Shown here piece after piece: positions 34,054 to 42,462 of a DNA stretch of 64,000 nucleotides. The notes under the pieces are model-generated. The model searched no databases. It saw nothing but the letters and a program-made list of their open reading frames with translations, and was not told the origin of the DNA. Position 1 is the stretch's first letter. The number at the start of each line of letters is the position of its first letter. The stretch comes from CBDCVO01 sp965223085 (GTDB lineage: Bacteria; Pseudomonadota; Gammaproteobacteria; Ga0077536): the NCBI GenBank assembly GCA_965223085.1, contig OZ244981.1, forward strand, positions 2,418,001-2,482,000, in the 5' to 3' direction. The translations under genes and the position numbers were made by a program.

Positions 34054-35292
34054 ATGGAAGTTTCGCCGAACCCGATCGATATTCTCGAGAAGTACTTTGA
34101 CGCCGAACTCAAGCCAGATACCTTGGGCGAGTTTGATGGCGTTGATCCTGAGCAATGGATCGACTTCTCCAAGCACTATCTCGCCGTGATGAAAAGCGGC
34201 TTCGCCGGTGCACACCTCGATGCGCAAGCAGCTCCGGCGCATGCCGTCCGGCTCTACTTCGAGCCCTCGTTCGCGCACGACTGGGCACGAGTCCTGGAGA
34301 AGCGCTTCGCCGAAACGCCGCTGCTCGGCTACAGAGCGTTCCTCCCCGAAGACCCTCGGGTGACCCGTGAGCAGATTTCTGCTTTCCTCAATCCGCTGAA
34401 GAAGCATCTGCTGCTGGCGGACTCGGTATTTGTCAAAGACAACTTCTACTACGGCTTCGATATGGTCGCCGACTCAGTCAGCCGGGACCGCTGGCGCGCT
34501 GACGCTAACGTAGTGTCTTTGGTTGAGATGAGTATCGCCCGGATACGGGCCTATTTACCCATCCTGGCCGAACTGCGCAACCTCATTCGATCGAACGCGC
34601 TGGTGTTCATGCCGTACTACATCACACCGACCTTTCCGTATGCCAACGTTCCGCCCGAGCTTCAGGGGCACGTGGAGCGACTGCGGATCGTTGACCCATC
34701 CCGAGAGATATGGAGGGACGGCATCCCTGCGCACGAGTTCGACAAGGTGCTTGTGCCTTGGCTCAACGCCCGGCTTCTGGGTCTGGACCCTGTCTACCTC
34801 ACGGACGCTATGGCTCGGATCGGCGGGACGCTGAGCTTCGACAGCGATGCACCTGGGTCCCCGCCGAATGACTTGCTGTCGGTGAGTATCCTACCCTTCG
34901 GCGGAGCAGGCGAGATCGATCTGGACACGCTCTGGAAAATGCGTCGCAACGAATCCGTTTTCGCACATGTTCGCTTGCTGACCGCCCAGTGCAAGAAGCA
35001 CCTGGAGGACAACCTCGGCCAAAGGGCGACACCGACGGCCGCAAACGCATTGAGCAGACAGTTCCTGCAGGACCACCTCGCGTCCCTCCGAACGCAGAAA
35101 GTCATCTCCTTCGCGGAAAAGCCGTCGGTGTCGCTCGTCTGGCGGACCACACTGGCTGTCGCCACGCTCGGCACGTCAGAGATTATCGGCGCAGCGGCAT
35201 CCGTCGTCCTGGACAGCAGCGTCGGTAAGGCTGCCCTGTCCCGCCTATCCCCCGAACGCCGAGCGATCGCTTATCTCAACGCTGCCCTATGA
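34054..35292 (+). CDS. Cassette 6: large hypothetical protein (412 aa)
   Basis: A 412-residue protein of unknown function, unusually large for a cassette product. The start at the ATG at 34054 is preceded by GAGGGA. It has features of a soluble mostly helical protein (VEMSIARIRAYLPILAELRN, MRRNESVFAHVRLLTAQCKK), an aromatic segment with FMPYYITPTFPYANVPPE, and a hydrophobic stretch near the C-terminus (TTLAVATLGTSEIIGAAASVV). There are no signal peptide or recognisable catalytic motifs. I do not recognise the family. Confidence 0.75.
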   Translation: MEVSPNPIDILEKYFDAELKPDTLGEFDGVDPEQWIDFSKHYLAVMKSGFAGAHLDAQAAPAHAVRLYFEPSFAHDWARVLEKRFAETPLLGYRAFLPEDPRVTREQISAFLNPLKKHLLLADSVFVKDNFYYGFDMVADSVSRDRWRADANVVSLVEMSIARIRAYLPILAELRNLIRSNALVFMPYYITPTFPYANVPPELQGHVERLRIVDPSREIWRDGIPAHEFDKVLVPWLNARLLGLDPVYLTDAMARIGGTLSFDSDAPGSPPNDLLSVSILPFGGAGEIDLDTLWKMRRNESVFAHVRLLTAQCKKHLEDNLGQRATPTAANALSRQFLQDHLASLRTQKVISFAEKPSVSLVWRTTLAVATLGTSEIIGAAASVVLDSSVGKAALSRLSPERRAIAYLNAAL

Positions 35293-35382
35293 ACGCTATA
35301 CGGCGGTCGCCAGCATTCTCAATTTCGCTACGCAGTGTCCATCACCCGTGTGGCCAACAGGTTGCCTCTACGCGTGCCGGCC

Positions 35383-35446
35383 GCCCAACAACCGGCTGCA
35401 GCGGACGGTCCGCTGCGCGGCCCGCCGCTGAACCGGAGCGTTATAC
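35383..35446 (+). repeat. attC site 6
   Basis: A 64-base site beginning GCCCAAC and ending GTTATAC, with arms ACCGGCTGCAGCGG / CCGCCGCTGAACCGG. Only 22 bases separate it from the IS3-family element. Confidence 0.87.
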
Positions 35447-35554
35447 GTAATGGAAAGCTCCGATATTAAGAGGTGGTCCCGGTCGTTAGGACGGTGAGAT
35501 AAGTGTAGGCTTTGCATTGATGCAGAGGAAGGTCTCTGCGAGGAGCGAAGCAAA

Positions 35555-35857
35555 ATGAGAAGATCAAGAAGGAACCATAGCCCGGAATTCAAAGCGAAAG
35601 TAGCATTGGCAGTGCTGAAGGGCGAGAAGACGCTGTCAGAGCTGTTGGAGCAGTTCGACGTACATCCGAACCAGATTACGACATAGAAGAGCGAGCTGCT
35701 CGAGAAGGCCGCACAGGTGTTCAACGGCGGGAAGCCGAGCACGGAGCCGCCGGTGGATGTGAAAACGCTACATGCAAAGATTGGCGAGTTGACGCTGGAG
35801 AATGATTTTTTAGAAGGCGCGCTCACCAAGGCGGGCATGCTGAGCGCAAAAAGATGA
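35555..35857 (+). pseudogene. IS3-family orfA with in-frame amber codon
   Basis: HTH subunit of an IS3-type transposase: MRRSRRNHSPEFKAKVALAV then LLEQFDVHPNQITT, with TAG at 35684-35686 (codon 44) where the family has Trp (TTW). It continues KSELLEKAAQVFNGG and ends GALTKAGMLSAKR, TGA. orfB starts within the stop in the -1 frame. The amber should abolish production of OrfA and of the OrfAB fusion, so the element is probably immobile unless complemented. Confidence 0.85.
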
Positions 35858-36681
35858 TTGACCCGAATCACGAACTGTCCATTAGCCGACAGGCGAAGAT
35901 TTTGCAGATTTCGCGTTCTTCTGTGTACTACCGTCCGGTGCCGACCTCGGGTCAGGATCTGGCGCTGATGTCGGCTATCGAACGGCTCCACCTGGAATTA
36001 CCGTTCGCGGGTAGTCGGAGGCTGAAAAAGCTGCTGCGCACGGAAGGATTCGACGTTGGGCGGCGCCATGTGCGGACGCTCATGCGCCGTATGGGTATCG
36101 AGGCACTGTACCGGAAGAAGAACACATCACGTCGGCATCCGGATCACAAGGTCTTTCCGTACCTGTTGCGCGGTCGTTCGATAACACGACCGAACGAGGT
36201 CTGGGCGCTCGACATTACGTACATTCCGATGCGTCGCGGTTTCGTGTACTTCGTCGGTGTGATGGACTGGGCGACGCGTCGGATTCTGTCCTGGCGGCTG
36301 TCCAATACGCTGACAACGGACTTCTGCGTTGAAGCCCTGCAAGAGGCCATCGACCAATATGGGCCACCGGAGATTGTGAATACCGACCAGGGTAGCCAGT
36401 TCACGAGCGCTGAATTCGTCGATGCCGTGCTCAGCCAACATATCCGGCTGAGCATGGATGGCAAGGGCTGCTGGCGAGACAACGTTTTCATCGAACGTTT
36501 CTGGCGGACGCTGAAATATGAGGAGGTCTACCTGCGGGCTTACGACACCGTGTCGGACGCTCGGCAATCCCTGGCCCGATACATCGGATTCTACAACAGT
36601 CGTCGGCCGCATGTTGCCAACGACGACTTAACGCCGGATGCGGCGTACTTTGGCGCGCTCCCGATCATCCGGGCGGCGTAA
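35854..36681 (+). CDS. IS3-family transposase orfB (DDE integrase core)
   Basis: A 275-residue catalytic subunit, intact. It has an N-terminal HTH_21-like region (ISRQAKILQISRSSVYYRP) and an rve integrase core with DDE residues in WALDITYIPM, IVNTDQGSQFTSAEF and GCWRDNVFIERFWRTLKYEE. It overlaps orfA in the -1 frame (ATGA). It is normally produced as an OrfAB frameshift fusion through the A-rich GCAAAAAGATGA region. Confidence 0.9.
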   Translation: MIDPNHELSISRQAKILQISRSSVYYRPVPTSGQDLALMSAIERLHLELPFAGSRRLKKLLRTEGFDVGRRHVRTLMRRMGIEALYRKKNTSRRHPDHKVFPYLLRGRSITRPNEVWALDITYIPMRRGFVYFVGVMDWATRRILSWRLSNTLTTDFCVEALQEAIDQYGPPEIVNTDQGSQFTSAEFVDAVLSQHIRLSMDGKGCWRDNVFIERFWRTLKYEEVYLRAYDTVSDARQSLARYIGFYNSRRPHVANDDLTPDAAYFGALPIIRAA

Positions 36682-36749
36682 CCGTGAAACCGCAGGGCCG
36701 ATCACTTATCAAGCTGTGAAAAACTGTCCAAATTTGCGGGACCACCTCT

Positions 36750-37071
36750 ATATCCGCAAGGTGCCGCGGACAAGAACGATCCCATTGGAGCATGGGTGTT
36801 TTCGTTAACGAAGTATTGGATTTCGCGATACGACGAACATCGCATGAAGGCATCGCGAAGGACTAACTTGGTTGCTCGCTTTCTGGGGACGGGTTTCTTC
36901 GGCGCACTTGCAGCTGGTGGCCTTGATGGTGAACTTGATGGTGTCGAAGAACTTATCGCACCCATTGGCGCAGGCGCGGCGAGAATATTCGTGCCTAATC
37001 TCACGGAAGCCTATCGCGACAAAGCCATACGCAACAAGACAACGCTAGATCAAGTTGCCAGTCACTATTAA
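36750..37071 (+). pseudogene. Cassette 7: gene fragment truncated by the IS3 element
   Basis: An open frame running directly out of the IS end: ADKNDPIGAWVFSLTKYW, then RFLGTGFFGALAAGGLDG and a C-terminus TTLDQVASHY. The Gly/Ala-rich segment (about residues 30-60) is mildly hydrophobic. It could start at GTG 36796, but the frame continues back to the IS junction without a start, so it looks 5'-truncated. Family not recognised. Confidence 0.5.
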
Positions 37072-37090
37072 TCAACACATCAGAAAGAAC

Positions 37091-37402
37091 ATGAATCGAT
37101 CACTACAAATCGCATCGTGGATCACCGCTGTAATTATGATTGCGGTCGTTTTCTTCGCCGCATGGCGCGCGTTTGACGTCCAAGCAATGAATCCGATCGC
37201 CATTTGGGTTCTATCGTTGTGTCTGATTCCGTTAGCGCTCGGCGTTTACCAATACGTCCGCGCAGGCAAATTAGACCAGCAGACTCGTAAAGATCGCGAA
37301 GAACGACATCGCGGGGAGCTTAAATCACTTATGGCCGATGTAGAGAATCCAGAGGCAAGGGACATTCTTCAGGTAGCTTCCGAGATTGAGGCCGAACCAT
37401 GA
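37091..37402 (+). CDS. Cassette 7: small two-helix membrane protein
   Basis: A 103-residue protein with two hydrophobic helices (IASWITAVIMIAVVFFAAW, about 6-24; PIAIWVLSLCLIPLALGVYQY, about 34-54) and a charged cytoplasmic tail (KLDQQTRKDREERHRGELKS). It starts 19 bases after the preceding fragment, with an AGAAAG ribosome-binding site, so the two share a cassette. Unknown function. Confidence 0.65.
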   Translation: MNRSLQIASWITAVIMIAVVFFAAWRAFDVQAMNPIAIWVLSLCLIPLALGVYQYVRAGKLDQQTRKDREERHRGELKSLMADVENPEARDILQVASEIEAEP

Positions 37403-37408
37403 CATGTC

Positions 37409-37477
37409 GTATAACAAATCGGTGAACCGGAGTTGGCTCGCCTTTCGGTTTTTCAACGTCAGTTCCTTCGTTTAAAA
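37409..37477 (+). repeat. attC site 7, left part (split by IS66)
   Basis: Begins GTATAAC. The segment GTGAACCGGAGTTGGC is complementary to GCCAACCCGGTTACC located at 39925-39939, beyond the IS66 element. Taken together with 39883-39951 it makes a normal attC of about 130 bases. Confidence 0.78.
37470..37477 (+). repeat. IS66 target-site duplication, left copy
   Basis: GTTTAAAA, identical to the 8 bases at 39883-39890 and directly adjacent to the IS66 left end. Eight bases is the known IS66 duplication size. Confidence 0.9.
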
Positions 37478-37537
37478 GTAAGCGCCACGTGAACCCCAGG
37501 GTTGATTTTTATACAACGCGTGATTTACAAACTGCGG

Positions 37538-39118
37538 TTATTTCACTGGAAAAATTTCTGCAGAAACACGATGTGGCAGCAGCGATTCGATTGCCTCAAC
37601 CGATTCGGCTCGCGGTAAGTCGCTAAAAATACGCTGCAAATATCGATACGGTTCGAGTCCGTTGGCTTTCGCAGTCTCGATAAGGGAATAGAGATTTGCT
37701 GAAGCTTTGACGCCGGCCACCGAATCGCTGAACAGCCATGCTTTACGGCCCATCACAAACGGCCGGATCGCATTTTCGCAACGGTTGTTGTCGATGTGTA
37801 ATCGGCCATCATCAAGATAGCGCGTGAGTTTGTCCCAATGCTTATTGAGATAGCCCAACGCTTTGCCTAACGCCGTTTTCGGTGGCACCTGCGGTAACGT
37901 GTTATCGAGCCACGTGCGAAGCTCATCGAGGAGCGACGAAGCATGCTCGCGCCGATAGGCATAGCGGTCTTCGGCAGACATGGCCTTCGCTTGTTTCTCC
38001 ACGCGATAAAGCTTTTGAATGAGCGAGAGTCCCCGCCAGGCACGACCGCCGCGCGTTTTTTTACCTTGCGCTTTCACCGCTTCGTCGAACTTGCGCCGCG
38101 CGTGTGCCATACAACCCAATGGCACGATGTCATTCGCCGCGACGACCGCGTTGTAACCCTCATAGCCATCGGTTTGAAGATACCCTGCGTAATCGGCGAG
38201 CAAGTTTGCCGGCACCGAGCCCGCGCGGGTCGGCGAATAATCGTACAACACCACCTCCGAATCGGGCGGCCCACCGCATTGTACCCAAAGATAAGAGGTG
38301 GATTGCGCCGTGCGGCCAGATTCCTTCAGCACCTGAACAGTCGTTTCGTCCATTTGGATGATGTCATAGGCGAGTAACCGATCACGCATCAGATTAATCA
38401 GCGGTTGAACCAATACGCCGGCCTTTATCATCCAACTCGCCAACGTCGTGCGCGGAATACTGATGCCGATACGGTTTAAGATCGCTTCCTGGCGATATAA
38501 CGGCAACCCATCGACGTATTTACACACCGCGACATGCGCCAATAAACCCGGTGAGGCCATACTCTTCGGTACCGGTTGCGCCGGCAAGGGCGCGGTTTTA
38601 ATGCATCGACCGCAATCACACGCATATTGTTTGCGCACATGACGAATAACGCGGATCACTGCCGGCACGATATCCAGCTGTTCACAGACTACCTCGCCAA
38701 TCTCAGCGAGCTGTCGGCCGTCATGTCCGCAAACCCGGTCTGCCGCCGGCAACTCATGGATCACCTCAACCCGCAGTAACGCGTCCGGTAATGGTTTGCG
38801 ACCACCCGATTGACGCTGATGTGAAAGGACTTCAATCGCCGGGCTTTCCTGTTCAACGCGCTCATCGTGTGATGACTCTGTCGCATCGAATAACTTGATC
38901 TGATCGGGCGAGACCGCTTCACTGCGTGAAGCAAATCGCTTCGCCAACGCGACGTTCAATTGTTCTTGTAGGATAACGACCTTTGTGGAGAGTTCGTCGT
39001 TGCGTCGTTCAACGTCAACAACTTTAGAACTTAACTGCTCATTGCGAGCAGCGTGTTCAACGACCAGCGACTTTAATGCGTCAACATCGTTCGGTAATTG
39101 ATCGCGTAGCGTCGACAT
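37538..39118 (-). CDS. tnpC: IS66 transposase TnpC
   Basis: A 526-residue IS66-family transposase. The N-terminus is a coiled coil (VEHAARNEQLSSKVVDVERR). A zinc-binding module follows (YACDCGRC, about residue 155), then the DDE catalytic core with DIIQMDETTVQVL and QTDGYEGYNAVV, then the IS66 C-terminal domain (DGRLHIDNNRCENAIRPFV). Full length for the family and with no disruption. Confidence 0.95.
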   Translation of the reverse strand: MSTLRDQLPNDVDALKSLVVEHAARNEQLSSKVVDVERRNDELSTKVVILQEQLNVALAKRFASRSEAVSPDQIKLFDATESSHDERVEQESPAIEVLSHQRQSGGRKPLPDALLRVEVIHELPAADRVCGHDGRQLAEIGEVVCEQLDIVPAVIRVIRHVRKQYACDCGRCIKTAPLPAQPVPKSMASPGLLAHVAVCKYVDGLPLYRQEAILNRIGISIPRTTLASWMIKAGVLVQPLINLMRDRLLAYDIIQMDETTVQVLKESGRTAQSTSYLWVQCGGPPDSEVVLYDYSPTRAGSVPANLLADYAGYLQTDGYEGYNAVVAANDIVPLGCMAHARRKFDEAVKAQGKKTRGGRAWRGLSLIQKLYRVEKQAKAMSAEDRYAYRREHASSLLDELRTWLDNTLPQVPPKTALGKALGYLNKHWDKLTRYLDDGRLHIDNNRCENAIRPFVMGRKAWLFSDSVAGVKASANLYSLIETAKANGLEPYRYLQRIFSDLPRAESVEAIESLLPHRVSAEIFPVK

Positions 39119-39151
39119 ACAAAAAGTATAAACGATGCGCGATCATGTGTC

Positions 39152-39499
39152 CTATCCAACTTGCGAAAAATGTAACGCTTGATGACCTTCAATGTCATGC
39201 CCAGACAGTAACCAGTGTAATTGCGCTTCGCTTAACGTGATCACCGGTTCTGGCCAACGACGTGGCCAACGGAACTTATCTTGTTCCAATCGCTTGTACC
39301 ACATCGCAAAACCACTCTTGTCCCAATATAGAATCTTTAGTTTATTACGACCCTTATTGATGAATACAAACAACGCACCCGAGAACGGCGATAAATCCAT
39401 CGTTTGCTCAACAATCAGCGACAGCCCGTTGATGGCTTTCCTGAAGTCTACCGGCTCGCGATGTAAATACACACCGCTAACCGAACGAAACACCTCCAC
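39152..39499 (-). CDS. tnpB: IS66 accessory protein TnpB
   Basis: A 115-residue IS66 Orf2-like protein with VDFRKAINGLSLIVEQ, LFVFINKGRNKLKILYWDKS and RLEQDKFRWPR, needed with TnpA for IS66 transposition; the molecular role is unclear. It lies 3 bases after tnpA and upstream of tnpC. Confidence 0.94.
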   Translation of the reverse strand: MEVFRSVSGVYLHREPVDFRKAINGLSLIVEQTMDLSPFSGALFVFINKGRNKLKILYWDKSGFAMWYKRLEQDKFRWPRRWPEPVITLSEAQLHWLLSGHDIEGHQALHFSQVG

Positions 39500-39502
39500 C
39501 GT

Positions 39503-39832
39503 CTAGGCTCGCAACGCCTTAATCACTTCAGCGACTCGAACGCCTGGTATCTCTGTCGGAAAACGCACCACCACATCACCCAGCTCAACCGTAATCGCAC
39601 CTAACGATTGAGGCGACGACACGCCAACCGGATGAAAAGATGTCGCACCCGCGTTCGATTCACCCATCAGTTCTTGCCGACGGACACTAAAATACTTCGC
39701 ATCTACTCCGCGTTCACGGCAGAATGCAGCCGCCGTTTGGCCACTGCTCGCATGTGCCTCGATTAACGATAACCACTCTGATTTTGTTCGCTTTGTCATC
39801 TGCCATTCCTCTCTTGCGGGAAAACAGATCAC
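39503..39832 (-). CDS. tnpA: IS66 accessory protein TnpA
   Basis: A 109-residue Orf1-type protein with a helix-turn-helix segment (SGQTAAAFCRERGVDAKYFS). It is the first gene of the IS66 operon, starting 50 bases from the right end. Confidence 0.9.
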   Translation of the reverse strand: MICFPAREEWQMTKRTKSEWLSLIEAHASSGQTAAAFCRERGVDAKYFSVRRQELMGESNAGATSFHPVGVSSPQSLGAITVELGDVVVRFPTEIPGVRVAEVIKALRA

Positions 39833-39882
39833 CTTACCGAATTATATATCCAAGCATAGCGCGTCGTTTACGGGGCGCTTAC

Positions 39883-39951
39883 GTTTAAAATTCTCGATGT
39901 GCCAACGCGAACTCCGTTGGTCCGCCAACCCGGTTACCTCAGACGTTAGCT
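39883..39951 (+). repeat. attC site 7, right part, beginning with the IS66 right target duplication
   Basis: Starts with GTTTAAAA (39883-39890, the target duplicate), contains GCCAACCCGGTTACC complementary to the left part, and ends GTTAGCT. It is the last attC of the array; the following sequence shows no further site. Confidence 0.75.
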
Positions 39952-39992
39952 GACAAGTGCTATGACGGAGCCAGTCCAAATCCCAGCAACAA

Positions 39993-40020
39993 GGGAACAG
40001 GTGTCAGGGAACAGGTGTCA
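39993..40020 (+). repeat. Exact tandem duplication of a 14-base unit
   Basis: GGGAACAGGTGTCA occurs twice head to tail (39993-40006 and 40007-40020) just beyond the integron. The short gap between the array and the next gene holds nothing else. Function unknown. Confidence 0.8.
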
Positions 40021-40083
40021 GGTCTTGCCTTTTATCTTCAGACGCTGAAAGCGAATGAAAACCTGTCGTCAAGGGCGAGTGGG

Positions 40084-40881
40084 TTAGCCGTCAAGCTTGC
40101 GGCGCGCACCGATTGCGGATAGCAGTGCGGCGCAGAGCAAGCCAAACCCCGCTGGCAGCGGTACCGTCGTGGGCGGTATAAGTCCGGTGTGCATCGCGAT
40201 ATCGCCGAGCACTGCCTGCGCTCGTGCACTGGATGTGTTGTCGCCGAGAAACACAAAATTCGGCACCTCATAAGGATCGAACGGCAAAGGCAAACCGGCG
40301 GCGGTATGATCCCAGGGCGTATAGTCGCGTAGCGCGCCCGTTAATACTTCTGCGCCGTTCGCAGTCAAGGAATAACTATCCCCCGCGAGGTGCAATCCGA
40401 AAGACGTTTCACCGACGTTGTTATCGTAGCTTACGCTCTCAGCACGGGTGAAATTGGGGCCGGATTGAGCCCAAATTTCGTTTGACCAAAACCCCAATTC
40501 AATGCCTAACAAATCATTACTGACGACGATCACGCTAAAGCCAGCCCGATTCGTCGATGCATGGAATTCGCTATTGATCTGTAACTCGAAGTTGAGGTGG
40601 AAACCGGCGCTGCGATCGAGTGCCGGGCTGAGCGTAACGACACCACTGGGTGCGTTGTTATAGCCGATGATGCCGGTGTTGCCGAAGCTCGTACTATCGA
40701 ACTCCGTGCCCTGAGTGAGTACGGTTTGGGTTCCCCCGAGGCCGATGAAGGCGAGATTTTGATCGCTAGGCAAAGTCCCGAGTGCGTCGTCATAGAAAAC
40801 GAATGTATCCGCCAGTGTGTTTTGACCCCATAGGACACTGAGCATGAAAACAACTACCACCGAGCGTCGACGTATCGCCAC
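40084..40881 (-). CDS. Exported VPLPA-CTERM protein (exosortase substrate)
   Basis: A 265-residue protein with a signal peptide (VVVVFMLSVLWGQNTLA) and a C-terminal VPLPAGFGLLCAALL followed by GARRKL, the VPLPA variant of the PEP-CTERM signal: motif, hydrophobic helix, basic tail. The middle resembles a beta-sandwich exported protein (TFVFYDDALGTLP, GFHLNFELQINSEF). It is predicted to be processed by an exosortase (EpsH-like) encoded elsewhere and to enter the envelope or an extracellular polymer. GTG start at 40881 with GGCGGA upstream. Confidence 0.85.
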   Translation of the reverse strand: MAIRRRSVVVVFMLSVLWGQNTLADTFVFYDDALGTLPSDQNLAFIGLGGTQTVLTQGTEFDSTSFGNTGIIGYNNAPSGVVTLSPALDRSAGFHLNFELQINSEFHASTNRAGFSVIVVSNDLLGIELGFWSNEIWAQSGPNFTRAESVSYDNNVGETSFGLHLAGDSYSLTANGAEVLTGALRDYTPWDHTAAGLPLPFDPYEVPNFVFLGDNTSSARAQAVLGDIAMHTGLIPPTTVPLPAGFGLLCAALLSAIGARRKLDG

Positions 40882-41161
40882 TATTTGTTCCGCCTTTTCC
40901 AGTTACTATGCCAAGCTTGTCATGCTACTAATACGGACGCTAGCACTACAAGACAAAAAAAAGCGCGATCCCTATCACAGACTGAGTTAACGGCTAGCCT
41001 AATAATCGTGATCGGTAAGTTTTGCGCGCCATTTTTTCAAGAGACGTCACCGTCTGCGTCGTGATTCGGGAGTGGCAAAGCATGCCACGATCGCGTTACG
41101 CTGTCGGCATTATAGAGATATCCGATCGCTGTTCTACAACAATCACAAGCGGAGGGGAGAG

Positions 41162-42460
41162 ATGCAGAAAGAAGCGAGCACGTTGGCATCCGACGTGACA
41201 AGCACGGGTTGGCAACGGCGTTATACGCTAGTCGGGCTATGCATCGCAGCGGTATTTATCTGCTATATCGACCGCGTAAATATCTCAGTTGCCGTAATTG
41301 CCATGCAGAAAGAATTTGGCTGGTCGGAGACCGTCAAGGGTTTTGTGCTGTCATCATTTTTTATCGGTTATATGTTGTTCATGGCGCCGAGCGGTTGGCT
41401 CGCAAATCGCATCGGTGGCCAAATCGTGCTTGGCTTCGCGGTTTTGTGGTGGTCGGTGTTCACGATCCTAACTCCTGCGGCGGCATCATTGTCGCTGGCG
41501 GTCTTAATCGTGACGCGTGTCGCCATGGGCATGGGCGAAGCGGCGATGTTCCCCTCGGCCTACAATCTTTACGGCCGTTGGGTGCCCACAGCCGAACGTT
41601 CGCGGGCCGTATCCTTATTGATCGGCGGTATTCCCCTGGGCACCTTATTTGCGTTGTTGACCACCGGTTGGATCATCGCGCGGTATGGTTGGCATGCTGT
41701 CTTTTACTCTTTCGGCGTAGTGGGTTTACTTTGGTGTTGCGTTTGGTTCTTACGCGCCTACAATGATCCCGCTGATCACCCAAATATTTCGGCCGCCGAA
41801 CTTCGTTACTTACAGGACTCTGCGCCCCCACGCACAAACGCTGAGGCGATTGTGCCGTGGGGGAAGATGTTCAAAACGCCTGCAATTTGGGCTTTGATCG
41901 TCAATCATTTTTGCAGCAATTGGGTTCTCTATATGTTACTTGCATGGTTGCCGAGTTATTTTAGCGGGGCGTTGGGCTTGAGCATAACGAATGCGGGGAT
42001 TTATTCCGCCGCACCATGGCTAAGCATGTTTGTGTTTGGCACCCTAGCTGGTTGGTTTGCCGACGGCTTAGTTAAACGTAGCGTGAGCTTAACGACAGTA
42101 CGCAAGCTTATGCAGGTTACAGGATTGTTGGGCGGCGCTTTATGCATGTGGTTAGCTCGTGATGTCACCAGTGTAAACGTCGCGGTCGGTCTTATGTGTG
42201 GTGCGTTGGGATTTTTGTCCTTTACTTGGTCGGGCTTCGTACCCAACCATCTCGATATCGCGCCACGTTACGCCGATGTATTAATGGGGATTACGAATAC
42301 GGCGGGCACGATACCAGGCATTATCGGGGTGGCGATCACCGGTTGGTTAGTCGACGTAACCGGAACGTATACGGCGGCGTTCGCGCTAGCTGCCGCGGTG
42401 AATGTGTTTGGTGCATTCGTGTGGCTATTTTTTGCCACCGCAGAGCGAGTCGTGGATTGA
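41162..42460 (+). CDS. MFS transporter (anion:cation symporter family)
   Basis: A 432-residue, 12-helix major facilitator, inner membrane. The segment CYIDRVNISVAVIAMQKEFGW and the A-loop GWLANRIGG fit the ACS family, which moves organic anions such as hexuronates, phthalate or 4-hydroxyphenylacetate. The ATG at 41162 has a GGAGGGGAGAG ribosome-binding site. Substrate unknown. It is divergent from the VPLPA-CTERM gene. Confidence 0.9.
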   Translation: MQKEASTLASDVTSTGWQRRYTLVGLCIAAVFICYIDRVNISVAVIAMQKEFGWSETVKGFVLSSFFIGYMLFMAPSGWLANRIGGQIVLGFAVLWWSVFTILTPAAASLSLAVLIVTRVAMGMGEAAMFPSAYNLYGRWVPTAERSRAVSLLIGGIPLGTLFALLTTGWIIARYGWHAVFYSFGVVGLLWCCVWFLRAYNDPADHPNISAAELRYLQDSAPPRTNAEAIVPWGKMFKTPAIWALIVNHFCSNWVLYMLLAWLPSYFSGALGLSITNAGIYSAAPWLSMFVFGTLAGWFADGLVKRSVSLTTVRKLMQVTGLLGGALCMWLARDVTSVNVAVGLMCGALGFLSFTWSGFVPNHLDIAPRYADVLMGITNTAGTIPGIIGVAITGWLVDVTGTYTAAFALAAAVNVFGAFVWLFFATAERVVD

Positions 42461-42462
42461 AC

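Larger units (their letters stand above)
35469..36749 (+). mobile_element. IS3-family insertion sequence inside cassette 7
   Basis: An element of about 1.28 kb bounded by inverted repeats AGAGGTGGTCCC (35469-35480) and GGGACCACCTCT (36738-36749), containing orfA and orfB. No clear target duplication is visible. It sits just after attC 6, so it interrupts the start of the following cassette. Confidence 0.85.
37478..39882 (-). mobile_element. Complete IS66-family insertion sequence
   Basis: A 2405-base element with the IS66 terminal motif GTAAGCGCC at the left and its complement GGCGCTTAC at the right, three genes tnpA-tnpB-tnpC on the minus strand, and a perfect 8-bp target duplication. All frames are intact, which suggests a recent, possibly active insertion. 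Confidence 0.95.
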
